Assembly: GCF_009711225.1 (NCBI RefSeq)
Contig: NZ_WMIE01000001.1
Location: 806,001-870,000 of the forward strand
From: Paracoccus aestuariivivens
Lineage (GTDB): Bacteria > Pseudomonadota > Alphaproteobacteria > Rhodobacterales > Rhodobacteraceae
DNA length: 64,000 nt
Direction of reading: 5' to 3'
Part shown: positions 46,074 to 54,931 of the stretch, in pieces
How the letters are laid out: each line of letters starts with the position of its first letter
How positions within the stretch are numbered: position 1 is the stretch's first letter
Translations under genes and position numbers: made by a program
The notes under the pieces: generated by a model
Databases searched by the model: none
Told to the model about the DNA's origin: nothing
Seen by the model: the letters and a program-made list of their open reading frames with translations, nothing else

Positions 46074-46656
46074 TCCCCTCAAGGATCAGGGTTGTCGCCA
46101 CATCGGCATAATCCTCGCGCGAGATGCGCCCACCGTCGCGGAACCACATATAGACCCAGTTCATCATGCCGAACAAAGACATGGTGACCGGGGTCAGTAG
46201 CGGACGCTCGGGATTATCGAGATCGGGATTGATCTGGCGCAGGACCACCGCGAAATGGCGGACAATGCGCTTTTCGATGGCGAGGATCTCGGCTTTCTGC
46301 TCATCGCTCAGGGCCGAGGTCGCGTTCAACTGCACCTTGTGCTGGTTATCTGCGCCCTTATAGGCCTCGAGCACCGTGCCGACCAGTTTGCGCAGGCGCT
46401 GCTGGGGCGGCAGGGCAGGGTCGTCGGCGGCCTCGATGGCCTCTTCGACCTCTTCCAGATGGGTAATGATGATCTCAAAGATCAATTCGCCCTTGCTGGG
46501 ATAGTAATGGTAAAGCAGCGCCTTGGAGACTTGGCCATGCGCCGCGATCTGCGCCATCGAGGCCTTCTCCATGCCTTGCTCTGCAAAGACGGCGGCGGCG
46601 CTGTCCAGAAGGCCGCGCCGTTTTTCATCGAAATCGTTTGCCCGTGTCCGAGCCAT
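46057..46656 (-). CDS. TetR-family regulator (PaaR type)
   Basis: A 199-residue TetR repressor. The HTH is at [52 protein letters not shown] methionine-rich ligand domain follows. The start at 46656 has AAAGGA upstream; an in-frame start 39 bases earlier is less likely. TetR regulators beside paaK and paaI genes of beta- and gammaproteobacteria (PaaR) respond to phenylacetyl-CoA. Its likely operators are the palindromes at 49400-49413 and 36092-36105. It is the last gene of the leftward paaG-paaI-paaK direction, 112 bases beyond paaK. Confidence 0.85.
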   Translation of the reverse strand: MARTRANDFDEKRRGLLDSAAAVFAEQGMEKASMAQIAAHGQVSKALLYHYYPSKGELIFEIIITHLEEVEEAIEAADDPALPPQQRLRKLVGTVLEAYKGADNQHKVQLNATSALSDEQKAEILAIEKRIVRHFAVVLRQINPDLDNPERPLLTPVTMSLFGMMNWVYMWFRDGGRISREDYADVATTLILEGIKAVR

Positions 46657-46696
46657 GAAAATCCTTTCGACCGCCCTGTTCAGCGTCCGGTTCATC

Positions 46697-46720
46697 GGAC
46701 GGGGGCTAAACCCCCCGTCC
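46697..46720 (+). terminator. Hairpin between tetR-type gene and paaK
   Basis: GGACGGGGG (46697-46705) pairs with CCCCCGTCC (46712-46720) around a six-base loop, followed by TTCTAGCTTT on the plus strand. Oriented as a plus-strand terminator it would stop transcription reading on from paaY. On the minus strand it would lie ahead of the regulator gene. Confidence 0.5.
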
Positions 46721-46732
46721 TTCTAGCTTTAT

Positions 46733-46763
46733 CGCCGCGGCATGTCATGTCCATGCCGCGGCG
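46733..46763 (-). terminator. Terminator of the paaG-paaI-paaK operon
   Basis: Perfect 12-bp stem, CGCCGCGGCATG with CATGCCGCGGCG, and a seven-base loop, placed six bases after the paaK stop. Its strength suggests that little transcription from paaK continues into the regulator gene. Confidence 0.7.
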
Positions 46764-46768
46764 CGGCG

Positions 46769-48079
46769 TCACTCTTTTGGACGGTTGTCGACGACGCGCT
46801 TGGCCTTGCCTTCCGAGCGGGCGACGCCGTTCGGATCGGTGACGTTGATCTTGGTCGAGACGCCGACCACCGACTTGATGTGATGCGCAAGCTCCTTGGC
46901 CGAATGGGCGCGGGCGCTTTCGTCGCACATATGCGGGGCGCATTCGACATGGACGGTCATATTGTCCATGCGGCCCGAGCGGGAAAGTTCGATCTGGAAA
47001 TGCGGCGCTAGGCCTTCGCATTTCAGGATCTGTTCCTCGATCTGGGTCGGGAAGACGTTGACGCCGCGCAGGATGATCATGTCGTCGCTGCGGCCGGTGA
47101 TCTTCTCGATCCGGCGCATGGAACGCGCGGTGCCCGGCAGCAGGCGGGTCAGGTCGCGGGTGCGGTAGCGTACCATCGGCAGACCTTCCTTGGTCAGCGT
47201 GGTGAAGACCAATTCGCCCAGTTGACCGTCGGGAAGCACTTCGCCCGTAACCGGGTCGATGATTTCCGGATAGAAGTGATCTTCCCAGACATGCAGCCCG
47301 TCCTTGGTCTCGACGCATTCCTGCGCGACGCCCGGACCCATGATCTCGGACAGGCCATAGATATCGACGGCCTGCATGTTGAAGGCTTCCTCGATCTCTT
47401 CGCGCATGGCGTTGGTCCAAGGCTCGGCCCCGAAAATGCCGATCTCCAGCGAGCTTTCGCGCGGGTCCAGACCCTGACGGCGGAACTCGTCCAAAATCGA
47501 CAGCATGTAGCTGGGCGTCACCATGATGATGCGCGGCTTGAAGTCGTTGATCAGCGTCACCTGACGCTCGGTCATGCCGCCCGACATCGGGACCACGGTG
47601 CAGCCCAGTTTCTCGGCGCCGTAATGCGCGCCCAGACCGCCGGTGAAGAGCCCATAGCCATAGGAGTTGTGCAGCATGTCGCCCGGACGGCCACCCGCCG
47701 CGCGGATCGAGCGCGCGATCAGGTTCGCCCAAGTGTCGATATCGCGCTGGGTATAGCCCACGACGGTCGGCTTGCCGGTGGTGCCGGATGAGCCGTGGAT
47801 GCGCACCAGCCTTTCGCGGGGCGTGGCGAACATGCCAAAGGGATAGGTCTCGCGCAGGTCCTGCTTCACGGTGAAGGGGAACTTGGCGATATCGGCGAGG
47901 GTCTTCAGATCCTCGGGATGCGCGCCGTTCTCATCGAAGCGTTTGCGGTAGAAGGGCGAGTTCTCATAGGCATGGCGCAGCGACCATTGCATGCGGTGGA
48001 ACTGCAGCTCGGCGATTTCATCGCGCGAGGCGGTCTCAATGGGCTCAAGGCCGGCATTGATCGGGGACAGGTCTTGCAT
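46769..48079 (-). CDS. paaK: Phenylacetate-CoA ligase PaaK
   Basis: A 436-residue AMP-forming ligase that starts the pathway by making phenylacetyl-CoA from phenylacetate, ATP and CoA. The P-loop HGSSGTTGKP is at about 95-104; EIGIFGAEPWTNAMREEIE, DIYGLSEIMGPGVAQEC and ITGRSDDMIILRGVNVFPTQIEE are hallmark PaaK segments. The start at 48079 follows GGGAGG. It lies in a leftward unit with paaI and paaG, 30 bases after paaI. Confidence 0.96.
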   Translation of the reverse strand: MQDLSPINAGLEPIETASRDEIAELQFHRMQWSLRHAYENSPFYRKRFDENGAHPEDLKTLADIAKFPFTVKQDLRETYPFGMFATPRERLVRIHGSSGTTGKPTVVGYTQRDIDTWANLIARSIRAAGGRPGDMLHNSYGYGLFTGGLGAHYGAEKLGCTVVPMSGGMTERQVTLINDFKPRIIMVTPSYMLSILDEFRRQGLDPRESSLEIGIFGAEPWTNAMREEIEEAFNMQAVDIYGLSEIMGPGVAQECVETKDGLHVWEDHFYPEIIDPVTGEVLPDGQLGELVFTTLTKEGLPMVRYRTRDLTRLLPGTARSMRRIEKITGRSDDMIILRGVNVFPTQIEEQILKCEGLAPHFQIELSRSGRMDNMTVHVECAPHMCDESARAHSAKELAHHIKSVVGVSTKINVTDPNGVARSEGKAKRVVDNRPKE

Positions 48080-48109
48080 GGTTTCCTCCCTATGCAAAAA
48101 GCGGTCCGG

Positions 48110-48559
48110 TCAGTCTTCGACCGGCAGGTGGGTGCCCTTGACGGTGCGCGAATGGCCGCGAAACTCGGCCACATGCTCGCCGTTCTGGTTGGTGATGCGA
48201 ATGTCGTAGATCCCCGAGCGGCCCCGGCGCGACACTTCGCGCGCCTCGGCCTTCAGCCGGTCTCCGATCCGGCCGGGGATGAGATAGGTGACCGAGCAAT
48301 GCTGCGCGACCACCAGTTGGTTGTAGCTGTTGCAGGCGAAAGCAAAGGCGCTGTCGGCCAGAGTGAAGATATAGCCGCCATGGCAGTTGCCGTGACCATT
48401 CGACATGTCGCCAGTGATGGTCATGGACAGGTCGGCCTCGCCCGGGGCGATATGGTCAAGGCTCATGCCAAGGCGCTGGCTGGCGGAATCGTCGTTCCAC
48501 ATCGCGGCCGCCGAGGCCTCGGCCAATTCCTGCGGGCTCATGTCGCGGATGTGTTTCAT
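48110..48559 (-). CDS. paaI: Hotdog-fold thioesterase PaaI
   Basis: A 149-residue thioesterase. HGNCHGGYIFTLADSAFAFACNSYN carries the catalytic region, and the ending DIRITNQNGEHVAEFRGHSRTV is family-typical. PaaI frees CoA from hydroxyphenylacetyl-CoA and similar side products. Its start overlaps the paaG stop by four bases. Confidence 0.93.
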   Translation of the reverse strand: MKHIRDMSPQELAEASAAAMWNDDSASQRLGMSLDHIAPGEADLSMTITGDMSNGHGNCHGGYIFTLADSAFAFACNSYNQLVVAQHCSVTYLIPGRIGDRLKAEAREVSRRGRSGIYDIRITNQNGEHVAEFRGHSRTVKGTHLPVED

Positions 48560-49344
48560 TCGCCCACGAACTCCGGCTTGCGCTTTTCGAGGAAGGCGGT
48601 GACCCCCTCGGCATAATCGCGCGAGCGGCCCGCCTTGCGCTGGCAGTCGCGTTCCAGATCAAGCTGCTCGTCAAGGCTGTTGGTGGCAGCGGCTTGGATC
48701 AGGTGCTTGGTCAGGCCTAGGCCAACGGTCGGCCCGGAGGCAAGTTGGGCGGCCAGCGCTTCGGCCTCCGCCATCAGCGCGTCATCCTCGACCGCTTTCC
48801 AGATCAGGCCCCAATCAGCGGCTTTCTCGGCCATCAGCGGCTCAGCGGTCAGCGCCAGCGCTTTCGCGCGCGGCTCGCCCAAGATGCGGGCAAGGCTCCA
48901 AGTGCCACCGGCATCGGGGACGAGGCCGATCTTGGCGAAGGCTTGGATGAATTTCGCCGACTTCGCGGCCAGCACGATGTCGCAAGCAAAGGCGAGGTTT
49001 GCACCTGCACCAGCCGCGACGCCGTTCACCGCGCAGACCACCGGCTTTTGCAGATTGCGGATCAGGCGCAGCGTCGGATTGTAGAAAGTATCAAGGGTAT
49101 GACCCAGATCAGGGGCCGGACCGCCCTTGCGCGGATCGCGGTCGCCGAGGTCTTGTCCGGCGCAGAATCCGCGACCCGAACCGGTCAGGAGGACGGCGCG
49201 AACCGAAGTGTCTGAATGGGCGCGTTCGATTCCCGCGCGCAGCGCCAGATGCATTTCCTCGTTGAAGGAATTGAGCTTTTCCGGGCGGTTAAGCGTCAGC
49301 ATCAGGACGCCATCGACCAATGTGGTCAGGACCGTATCTGTCAT
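48556..49344 (-). CDS. paaG: 1,2-epoxyphenylacetyl-CoA isomerase PaaG
   Basis: A 262-residue crotonase-fold protein of normal PaaG length. LTLNRPEKLNSFNEEMH, LLTGSGRGFCAGQDLGDRD, VCAVNGVAAGAGANLAFACDIVLA (oxyanion hole) and KIGLVPDAGGTWSLARILG are PaaG features. It turns the epoxide into oxepin-CoA and also shifts a double bond later in the pathway. The start at 49344 follows GGGGAG; an earlier in-frame start runs into the promoter palindrome. It is first in the leftward unit, divergent from paaN. Confidence 0.94.
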   Translation of the reverse strand: MTDTVLTTLVDGVLMLTLNRPEKLNSFNEEMHLALRAGIERAHSDTSVRAVLLTGSGRGFCAGQDLGDRDPRKGGPAPDLGHTLDTFYNPTLRLIRNLQKPVVCAVNGVAAGAGANLAFACDIVLAAKSAKFIQAFAKIGLVPDAGGTWSLARILGEPRAKALALTAEPLMAEKAADWGLIWKAVEDDALMAEAEALAAQLASGPTVGLGLTKHLIQAAATNSLDEQLDLERDCQRKAGRSRDYAEGVTAFLEKRKPEFVGE

Positions 49345-49399
49345 TTGGAACTCCCCAGCCTCGCTCTCCCCGAGGCTATTGAAGATTTTTGTTGCATAA

Positions 49400-49413
49400 A
49401 CCGACCGGTCGGT
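49400..49413. promoter_or_regulatory. Candidate PaaR (TetR-type) operator, perfect palindrome
   Basis: ACCGACCGGTCGGT is a perfect 14-bp palindrome in the 101-base gap between divergent paaG and paaN. Its shape fits a TetR-family dimer, and a 12/14 copy stands before the main paa operon at 36092. One bound repressor here could control both directions. Confidence 0.7.
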
Positions 49414-49445
49414 CAATGATAATGTTGAAGTCTTGGGAGGGGTTC

Positions 49446-51095
49446 ATGTCTGATTTGTTCGAGCGCCATCGGCCGATGCTTGAGGCTGCTGTGCAGGCGC
49501 TTCGCACGCGCGAATTCTGGACGCCTTTCCCCGAGGTTCCCAGCGGCAAGATCTATGGCGAAACCGCACGTTCCGACGGCGAGGCCGCTTTCGCCGCTTT
49601 GTGGGATGCCCCCTTCGCGATCCCCGGCCACCCCGAGGAAACCCGTCTGGGCCGTGAAGAATCGCCCTTTGGTCCTGCATTGGGAATCACCTATCCGGCG
49701 GCAAGTGCGGAGACGCTGATCGCGGCATCGCAAGCCGCTGCCGAGGGGCTGGCCGAGGCCGGAATCGAGGCGCGCGTCGGCGTCTGCCTTGAGGCGCTGG
49801 TGCGGCTGAACCGGATGAGCTTCCTGATCGGCAATGCCACCATGCACACGACGGGTCAGGCTTTCGCCATGGCGTTTCAAGCCGGTGGCCCGCATGCGCA
49901 GGATCGCGGGCTGGAAGCTGTCGCCGTCGCCTATGGTGAGATGACCCGTTTTGCCGGTTCGGCGCGCTGGGAAAAGCCGCAGGGCAAATCCGCGCCCATC
50001 GTGCTGGAAAAGAACTGGGCGGTGATGCCGACCGGGATTTCGCTGGCGATCGGCTGTAATACTTTCCCGACGTGGAATTCCTATTCCGGCATCCTGGCGA
50101 GCCTTGCGACCGGCAATCCGGTCATCGTGAAGCCGCATCCTTCCGCCATTCTGCCCTTGGCCCTGACCGTACGCGTGCTACGCGAGGTGCTGGCCGAGGC
50201 GGGTCTGCCTGCCGATGCCGTCCTGCTTGCGGTGGACCAGCCGGGGGCCGAGATCACCAAGACCCTCGCCACCGATCCGGCGGTGCGGTTGATCGACTAC
50301 ACCGGCTCCTCGGGCTTCGGCGACTGGCTGCGGGCCAATGCTTCGCAGGCGCAGATCTTCTCGGAAGAGGCGGGGGTGAACACCGTCACCATCGCCGCGA
50401 CCGATGATTTCGACGGCATGTGCGCGAACCTTGCGTTTTCGCTGGCGCTTTACTCGGGCCAGATGTGCACTGCGCCGCAGAATATCTACATCCCGCGCGG
50501 CGGGATCGAGACGGATCAGGGGCCGAAGACCTTCGATAAGGTTGCGGCGGGCGTCGCCTCAGCCATTGAATCGCTGCTCTCGGACCCAGCCCGCGCCGCT
50601 GGCGTCTGCGGAGCGATTGCCAACCCTGCGACGTTGGATCGCGTGCAGGCTGCCCGCGCCACGGGCCGCATCATCCGCAACTCGGCCCCTATGGGCGAGG
50701 GCCGCACCGCGAGCCCGCTGCTGCTGGCGCTTGAGGATGGCGATGAGACCGCCGAGCAGGAATGTTTCGGCCCCATCGCCTTCCTGATCGCGGTTGCGGA
50801 CGCAAATACCGGCATCACCCGCGCCTCCGGCATCGCACGCCGCAAAGGCGCGATCACGGCGGCGCTTTACGACACGGATGAGGCCCGGATCACTCGCGCC
50901 GTCCGCGCTTTCGCGCAGGCCGGGGTGAACCTGTCGATCAACCTGACCGGCAATATCTTCGTCAACCAATCGGCGGCCTTCAGCGATTTCCACGTCACCG
51001 GGGCGAACCCGGCGGGGAATGCCAGCCTGACCGATACTGCATTCGTCGCTAGCCGGTTCCGGCGGGTGATGTGGCGCCGCCCGGCGGCCGCCTGA
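49446..51095 (+). CDS. paaN: Phenylacetate degradation protein PaaN (aldehyde dehydrogenase-like)
   Basis: A 549-residue protein of the PaaN family, an aldehyde dehydrogenase superfamily branch. WAVMPTGISLAIGCNTFPTWNSYSGILASLATGNPVIVKPHPSA and LYSGQMCTAPQNIYIPRGG (catalytic cysteine) are typical. In bacteria without full PaaZ, PaaN opens the ring and oxidises the aldehyde; here PaaZ is also present. The start at 49446 follows GGGAGGGG. An ABC transporter operon follows after 26 bases in the same direction. Confidence 0.92.
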   Translation: MSDLFERHRPMLEAAVQALRTREFWTPFPEVPSGKIYGETARSDGEAAFAALWDAPFAIPGHPEETRLGREESPFGPALGITYPAASAETLIAASQAAAEGLAEAGIEARVGVCLEALVRLNRMSFLIGNATMHTTGQAFAMAFQAGGPHAQDRGLEAVAVAYGEMTRFAGSARWEKPQGKSAPIVLEKNWAVMPTGISLAIGCNTFPTWNSYSGILASLATGNPVIVKPHPSAILPLALTVRVLREVLAEAGLPADAVLLAVDQPGAEITKTLATDPAVRLIDYTGSSGFGDWLRANASQAQIFSEEAGVNTVTIAATDDFDGMCANLAFSLALYSGQMCTAPQNIYIPRGGIETDQGPKTFDKVAAGVASAIESLLSDPARAAGVCGAIANPATLDRVQAARATGRIIRNSAPMGEGRTASPLLLALEDGDETAEQECFGPIAFLIAVADANTGITRASGIARRKGAITAALYDTDEARITRAVRAFAQAGVNLSINLTGNIFVNQSAAFSDFHVTGANPAGNASLTDTAFVASRFRRVMWRRPAAA

Positions 51096-51121
51096 CTGGA
51101 TAACTTTGGGAGGAGGAACCC

Positions 51122-52267
51122 ATGATCAAGACCCTGACCACGACCGTTCCGGCCGCGTTGATCGCGCTTGGCCTTGCTTCGACGGCCCATGCCGACATCA
51201 AGATCGGCGCGTCCATCTCGGCCACCGGCCCGGCGGCCTTCTTGGGCGACCCCGAGGCCAAGACGCTGGAAATGCTGGTTGAGGAACTCAACGCCAAGGG
51301 CGGCATCAACGGCGAGAAAGTCGAGCTGGTTCTGTACGACGATGGCGGCGACGCCAACAAGGCGCGCACCTTCGCCACCCGCCTGATCGAAGACGATGAG
51401 GTTCAGGCGATTATCGGCGGCACCACCACCGGCGCGTCGATGTCGATCCTCGCCGTCGCAGAAGATGCCGAGGTGCCCTTCATCTCGCTGGCCGGTGCCA
51501 TCGACATTATCCAGCCGGTCAAGCCCTATACCTTCAAGACCCCGCATACCGACCGCATGGCTTGCCAGAAAATCTTCGAGGATATGAAGAAACAGGGCAT
51601 CTCCAAGGTCGGCCTGATCTCGGGGACGGATGGCTTCGGCGCGTCGATGCATGCCCAGTGCAAGGACGTGGTCGGCGAATACGGTATCGAGATCGTTGCC
51701 GACGAGACCTATGATCCGAAAGACGCCGACATGACGGCACAGCTGACCAAGATCAAGAACGCCGCCGGCATTCAGGCGGTGCTGAACCCAGGCTTTGGTC
51801 AAGGCCCGTCGATCGTCACGCGCAACTACAAACAGCTCGCGATCGACCTGCCGCTGTATCAGTCGCATGGCGTCGCCTCGGACGGCTTCATCGAACTGGC
51901 TGGCAAGGATGCCGCAGAGGGCGTGCGCCTGCCCGGCACCGCGCTGCTGGTTGCCGACCTGCTGGCCGATGGCGATGCCCAAAAGCCCGTCGTCGCCGCC
52001 TACAAGGCCGCCTATGAGGCGAAATACAAGATGCCGGTCAGCACCTTCGGCGGCTATGCCCATGACGGCTTCGCGCTGATGGTCGAGGCGATCACCAAGG
52101 CCGGCAGCTCTGAGCCCGAGGCGATCCGCGACGCGCTGGAAAGCATCACCGGCCTTGCTGGGACCACGGGCGTCTATGCCATGACCGCCGAGGACCATCT
52201 GGGTCTCGATCTGTCGGCCTTCCGCATGTTGGAGATCAAAGACGGCGGCTGGACCATCGTCGAGTGA
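51122..52267 (+). CDS. Branched-chain-type ABC substrate-binding protein of the paa cluster
   Basis: A 381-residue periplasmic binding protein. Residues 1-24 are a signal peptide ending in STAHA. The mature chain reads DIKIGASISATGPAAFLGDPEAKTL, LVLYDDGGDANKARTFATRLI and PFISLAGAIDIIQPVKPYTFKTPHTD, which is the LivJ-like fold. GGGAGGAGG precedes the ATG. Being between paaN and the FadB-like gene, it very likely binds phenylacetate or a related arylacetate for import. The ligand is not proven by the sequence. Confidence 0.9.
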   Translation: MIKTLTTTVPAALIALGLASTAHADIKIGASISATGPAAFLGDPEAKTLEMLVEELNAKGGINGEKVELVLYDDGGDANKARTFATRLIEDDEVQAIIGGTTTGASMSILAVAEDAEVPFISLAGAIDIIQPVKPYTFKTPHTDRMACQKIFEDMKKQGISKVGLISGTDGFGASMHAQCKDVVGEYGIEIVADETYDPKDADMTAQLTKIKNAAGIQAVLNPGFGQGPSIVTRNYKQLAIDLPLYQSHGVASDGFIELAGKDAAEGVRLPGTALLVADLLADGDAQKPVVAAYKAAYEAKYKMPVSTFGGYAHDGFALMVEAITKAGSSEPEAIRDALESITGLAGTTGVYAMTAEDHLGLDLSAFRMLEIKDGGWTIVE

Positions 52268-52269
52268 TT

Positions 52270-52293
52270 GCGGTGGCCCCGAAAGGGGCCGCC
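52270..52293 (+). terminator. Hairpin after the binding-protein gene
   Basis: GGCCCC-GAAA-GGGGCC, a stem closed by a stable GNRA tetraloop and extended by flanking GCGG/CCGCC pairs. It lies right after the binding-protein stop and without a U-run. It probably protects the upstream message and raises binding protein over permease. Confidence 0.65.
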
Positions 52294-52327
52294 TTCCGCC
52301 CGGAGCCCTGAATAAAAGGACCCCAGC

Positions 52328-53200
52328 ATGTCCGAGTTTCTGCAGTTCCTGTTCTCGGGACTGACCGTCGGTGCGGTCTATGCGCTTGTCGCGCTAGGCT
52401 TCACCATCATCTACAACGCCTCGGGCGTGGTGAACTTCGCGCAGGGCGAATTCGTCATGTTGGGCGGCATGATCACTGTTTTCGCCCATGCCGCCGGTCT
52501 TCCGATCCCCTTGGCAGCCCTTGCCGCCATCGCGGCGACGGCGGCTGTCGGGGTCGCGCTGAACAAGCTTGCCATCGAGCCTGCGCGCGGCGCGCCGGTC
52601 GTCTCGCTGATCATCATCACCATTGGCGCCTCGATCTTTATCCGGGGCGCGGCGCAGCTGATCTTTGACAAGCAGATCCATAGCTTCCCGGCCTTTTCGG
52701 GCGACGAGCCGATCCATGTGCTGGGCGCGACGATCCTGACGCAAAGCCTTTGGGCGATTGGCGGGGCTTTTGCGGTCTTTGTCGGGCTGTGGCTGTTCTT
52801 CACCCGCACGATCCTTGGTCGCGCGGTGTTGGCCACCTCGAACAACCGCCTTGCGGCACAGTTGGTCGGCATCAACACCGATTTCGTGATGACGCTGTCC
52901 TTCGCGCTGTCGGCGGCGATCGGGGCCTTCGCGGGTGTGCTGATCACGCCGATCACGATGACCTCGTATGATGTGGGCCTTGGCCTTGCGCTGAAGGGCT
53001 TCGCGGGCGCGATGCTGGGCGGCATGGGCAATCCCAAGGGTGCCTTCGCGGGCGGGCTGCTGCTGGGCCTGTTCGAGGCGATGACCGCGGGCTACCTGTC
53101 CTCGCAATACAAAGAGGCTGCGGCCTTTGTCGTGATTCTTGCGGTGCTGTTCTTCATGCCGCAGGGGTTGTTCGGCTCCAAATCGACGGATCGGGTGTGA
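52328..53200 (+). CDS. Branched-chain-type ABC permease (LivH family), paa cluster
   Basis: A 290-residue permease with about eight helices: LFSGLTVGAVYALVALGFTIIYNASGVVNFAQGEFVMLGG at the start and GLALKGFAGAMLGGMGNPKGAFAGGLLLGLFEAM near the end are LivH signatures. An AAAAGGA precedes the ATG. The LivM-type gene starts two bases after the stop, so they are made together. Confidence 0.92.
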   Translation: MSEFLQFLFSGLTVGAVYALVALGFTIIYNASGVVNFAQGEFVMLGGMITVFAHAAGLPIPLAALAAIAATAAVGVALNKLAIEPARGAPVVSLIIITIGASIFIRGAAQLIFDKQIHSFPAFSGDEPIHVLGATILTQSLWAIGGAFAVFVGLWLFFTRTILGRAVLATSNNRLAAQLVGINTDFVMTLSFALSAAIGAFAGVLITPITMTSYDVGLGLALKGFAGAMLGGMGNPKGAFAGGLLLGLFEAMTAGYLSSQYKEAAAFVVILAVLFFMPQGLFGSKSTDRV

Positions 53201-53201
53201 C

Positions 53202-54158
53202 ATGAAGCTGTCGAGCAAACACCTGACCCTTCTGGTGATGGCCACGCTGATCGCTGCCGCGCCGTTCTTCTTCCCCTCGGGCTATTACTTCCGCGTCGGC
53301 GCGCTGATTTTCGTCAATGCGCTGGCCGTGACGGGCATCGTGATCCTGACCGGCTATGCGGGCCAGATCAGCCTGGGCCATGCCGGTTTCGCCGGGATCG
53401 GCGGCTATGCCTGCGCGCTGGCCCCGGTGCATCTGGGCCTGCATCCGGCGCTGGCCGTGGTGCTGGGCGCTTTGATTTCCGCTTTGCTGGCCTATCTGGT
53501 CGGCCGGCCGATCCTGCGGCTCAAGGGCTATTATCTGGGGGTCGCCTCGCTGGGCTTCGGTATCCTTGTAGCCATGGTCCTGAACAATGAACGCGAGTTG
53601 ACCAAGGGCCCGGACGGCATCGAGGTCGCCGATCTGGGCCTGCGCGGTCTGCTGAAGGACTGGGGCCTGAACCTGTCCAATGGCGAGTTCTGGTATGCCT
53701 TCACCGGCATCTGCCTTGTCATCGGCGCATGGATCGCGCTGAACCTGTTCAACAGCCCGACCGGTCGCGCGCTGCGGGCCTTGCACGGGTCCGAGGTCGC
53801 CGCCGGAACTGTCGGCATCGACGTGGCGCGGGTCAAGCTGCAGGCCTTCGTGATCTCGGCGGTCTATGCCTCGGTTGCGGGGTCGTTGACCGCGCTGCAG
53901 AACAAGTTCGTGACACCGGATATCGCGGGCTTCATGCATTCGGTCGAGATGGTGACCATGGCCGTCCTTGGCGGCGTCGGCTCGGTTCCCGGCGCGATCC
54001 TTGGCGCGGGCATCCTGACGCTGCTGCCGCAGGTGCTGACGGTCTTTGCCGAATATGAGCAGCTGATCCTTGGCCTTGTGATGATGCTGGTGATGATCTT
54101 CCTGCGCGAGGGGCTGGTTCCGTCCATCCTGCGCAAGATCCGGGGGAGGGGCGAATGA
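53202..54158 (+). CDS. Branched-chain-type ABC permease (LivM family), paa cluster
   Basis: A 318-residue permease. ILTGYAGQISLGHAGFAGIGGYACALAPV, LRLKGYYLGVASLGFGILVAMVLNN and HGSEVAAGTVGIDVARVKLQAFVISAVYASVAGSLTA are LivM hallmarks. ATG 53202 is next to the LivH-type stop; an upstream in-frame start lies within that gene. It overlaps the ATPase gene by four bases. Confidence 0.92.
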   Translation: MKLSSKHLTLLVMATLIAAAPFFFPSGYYFRVGALIFVNALAVTGIVILTGYAGQISLGHAGFAGIGGYACALAPVHLGLHPALAVVLGALISALLAYLVGRPILRLKGYYLGVASLGFGILVAMVLNNERELTKGPDGIEVADLGLRGLLKDWGLNLSNGEFWYAFTGICLVIGAWIALNLFNSPTGRALRALHGSEVAAGTVGIDVARVKLQAFVISAVYASVAGSLTALQNKFVTPDIAGFMHSVEMVTMAVLGGVGSVPGAILGAGILTLLPQVLTVFAEYEQLILGLVMMLVMIFLREGLVPSILRKIRGRGE

Positions 54159-54931
54159 GCCTGTTGCAGATCGAGCGCCTTGGCATCGCCTTTGGCGGGC
54201 TGCGCGCCGTCCATGATGTCAGCTTCTCTGTCGAGCCGGGCGAGATCGTCTCGGTCATCGGGCCGAACGGGGCCGGCAAGACCACGCTTTTCAACATGAT
54301 CTCGGGCGTCTATCGCCCCGGTTCCGGCAAGGTCCGCCTGAAAGGCGAAGATGTGACCGGGATGGAGCCATATCTGCTGGCAAAACGCGGCATGTCGCGC
54401 ACCTTCCAGAACCTGCAGATCTTCCAGAACATGACCGTGCTGGAAAACGCTATGGCTGGGTTCCATCTGCAGGAACGCGGCCCGGTTCTGGCCGACCTTT
54501 TGAACTTGCCCTCATCGCGTAAACGCACCCACATGGCCGAGGAAGGCGCGCGCGCGCTTCTGACCCGCGTGGGCCTGGACCGTGCGGCGGATCGTGAGGC
54601 CGGGAACCTGTCCTATGGCTCACTCAAACGGCTGGAGATCGCCCGCGCTTTGGCGATGAATCCCGCGGTGTTGCTGCTCGATGAACCCGCCGCCGGGTGC
54701 AACGCCGTCGAGACCGAGGAAATCGACCACCTGATCGCCGAGGTCGCCAAATCCGGCGTCGCCATCCTGCTGGTTGAACACGACATGAAGATGGTGATGC
54801 GGATTTCCAACCATATAGTTGTGCTGGACCACGGCGAAAAGATCGCCGAAGGCCCGCCCGAGGCCGTTAGCCGCAATCCGGCGGTCATCGCCGCCTATCT
54901 GGGAACGGAGGCCGCCGATGCTGACCGTTGA
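54155..54931 (+). CDS. Branched-chain-type ABC ATPase (LivG family), paa cluster
   Basis: A 258-residue ATPase with Walker A GPNGAGKT, the family loop RGMSRTFQNLQIFQNMTVLENAM, signature LSYGSLKRLEIARAL and Walker B VLLLDEPAAGCNAVE. Unlike the LivG-type protein at 27.8-28.5 kb it keeps the normal DEP. It overlaps both neighbours (4 and 14 bases). It energises uptake together with the LivF-type ATPase. Confidence 0.92.
   Translation: MSLLQIERLGIAFGGLRAVHDVSFSVEPGEIVSVIGPNGAGKTTLFNMISGVYRPGSGKVRLKGEDVTGMEPYLLAKRGMSRTFQNLQIFQNMTVLENAMAGFHLQERGPVLADLLNLPSSRKRTHMAEEGARALLTRVGLDRAADREAGNLSYGSLKRLEIARALAMNPAVLLLDEPAAGCNAVETEEIDHLIAEVAKSGVAILLVEHDMKMVMRISNHIVVLDHGEKIAEGPPEAVSRNPAVIAAYLGTEAADADR

Noticed and set aside
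46697-46763. The two hairpins near 46.7 kb as a TetR operator
   Set aside because: Their arms (GGACGGGGG, CGCCGCGGCATG) do not resemble the ACCGACC palindrome shared by the paa promoters, and they sit beyond paaK where terminators are expected.
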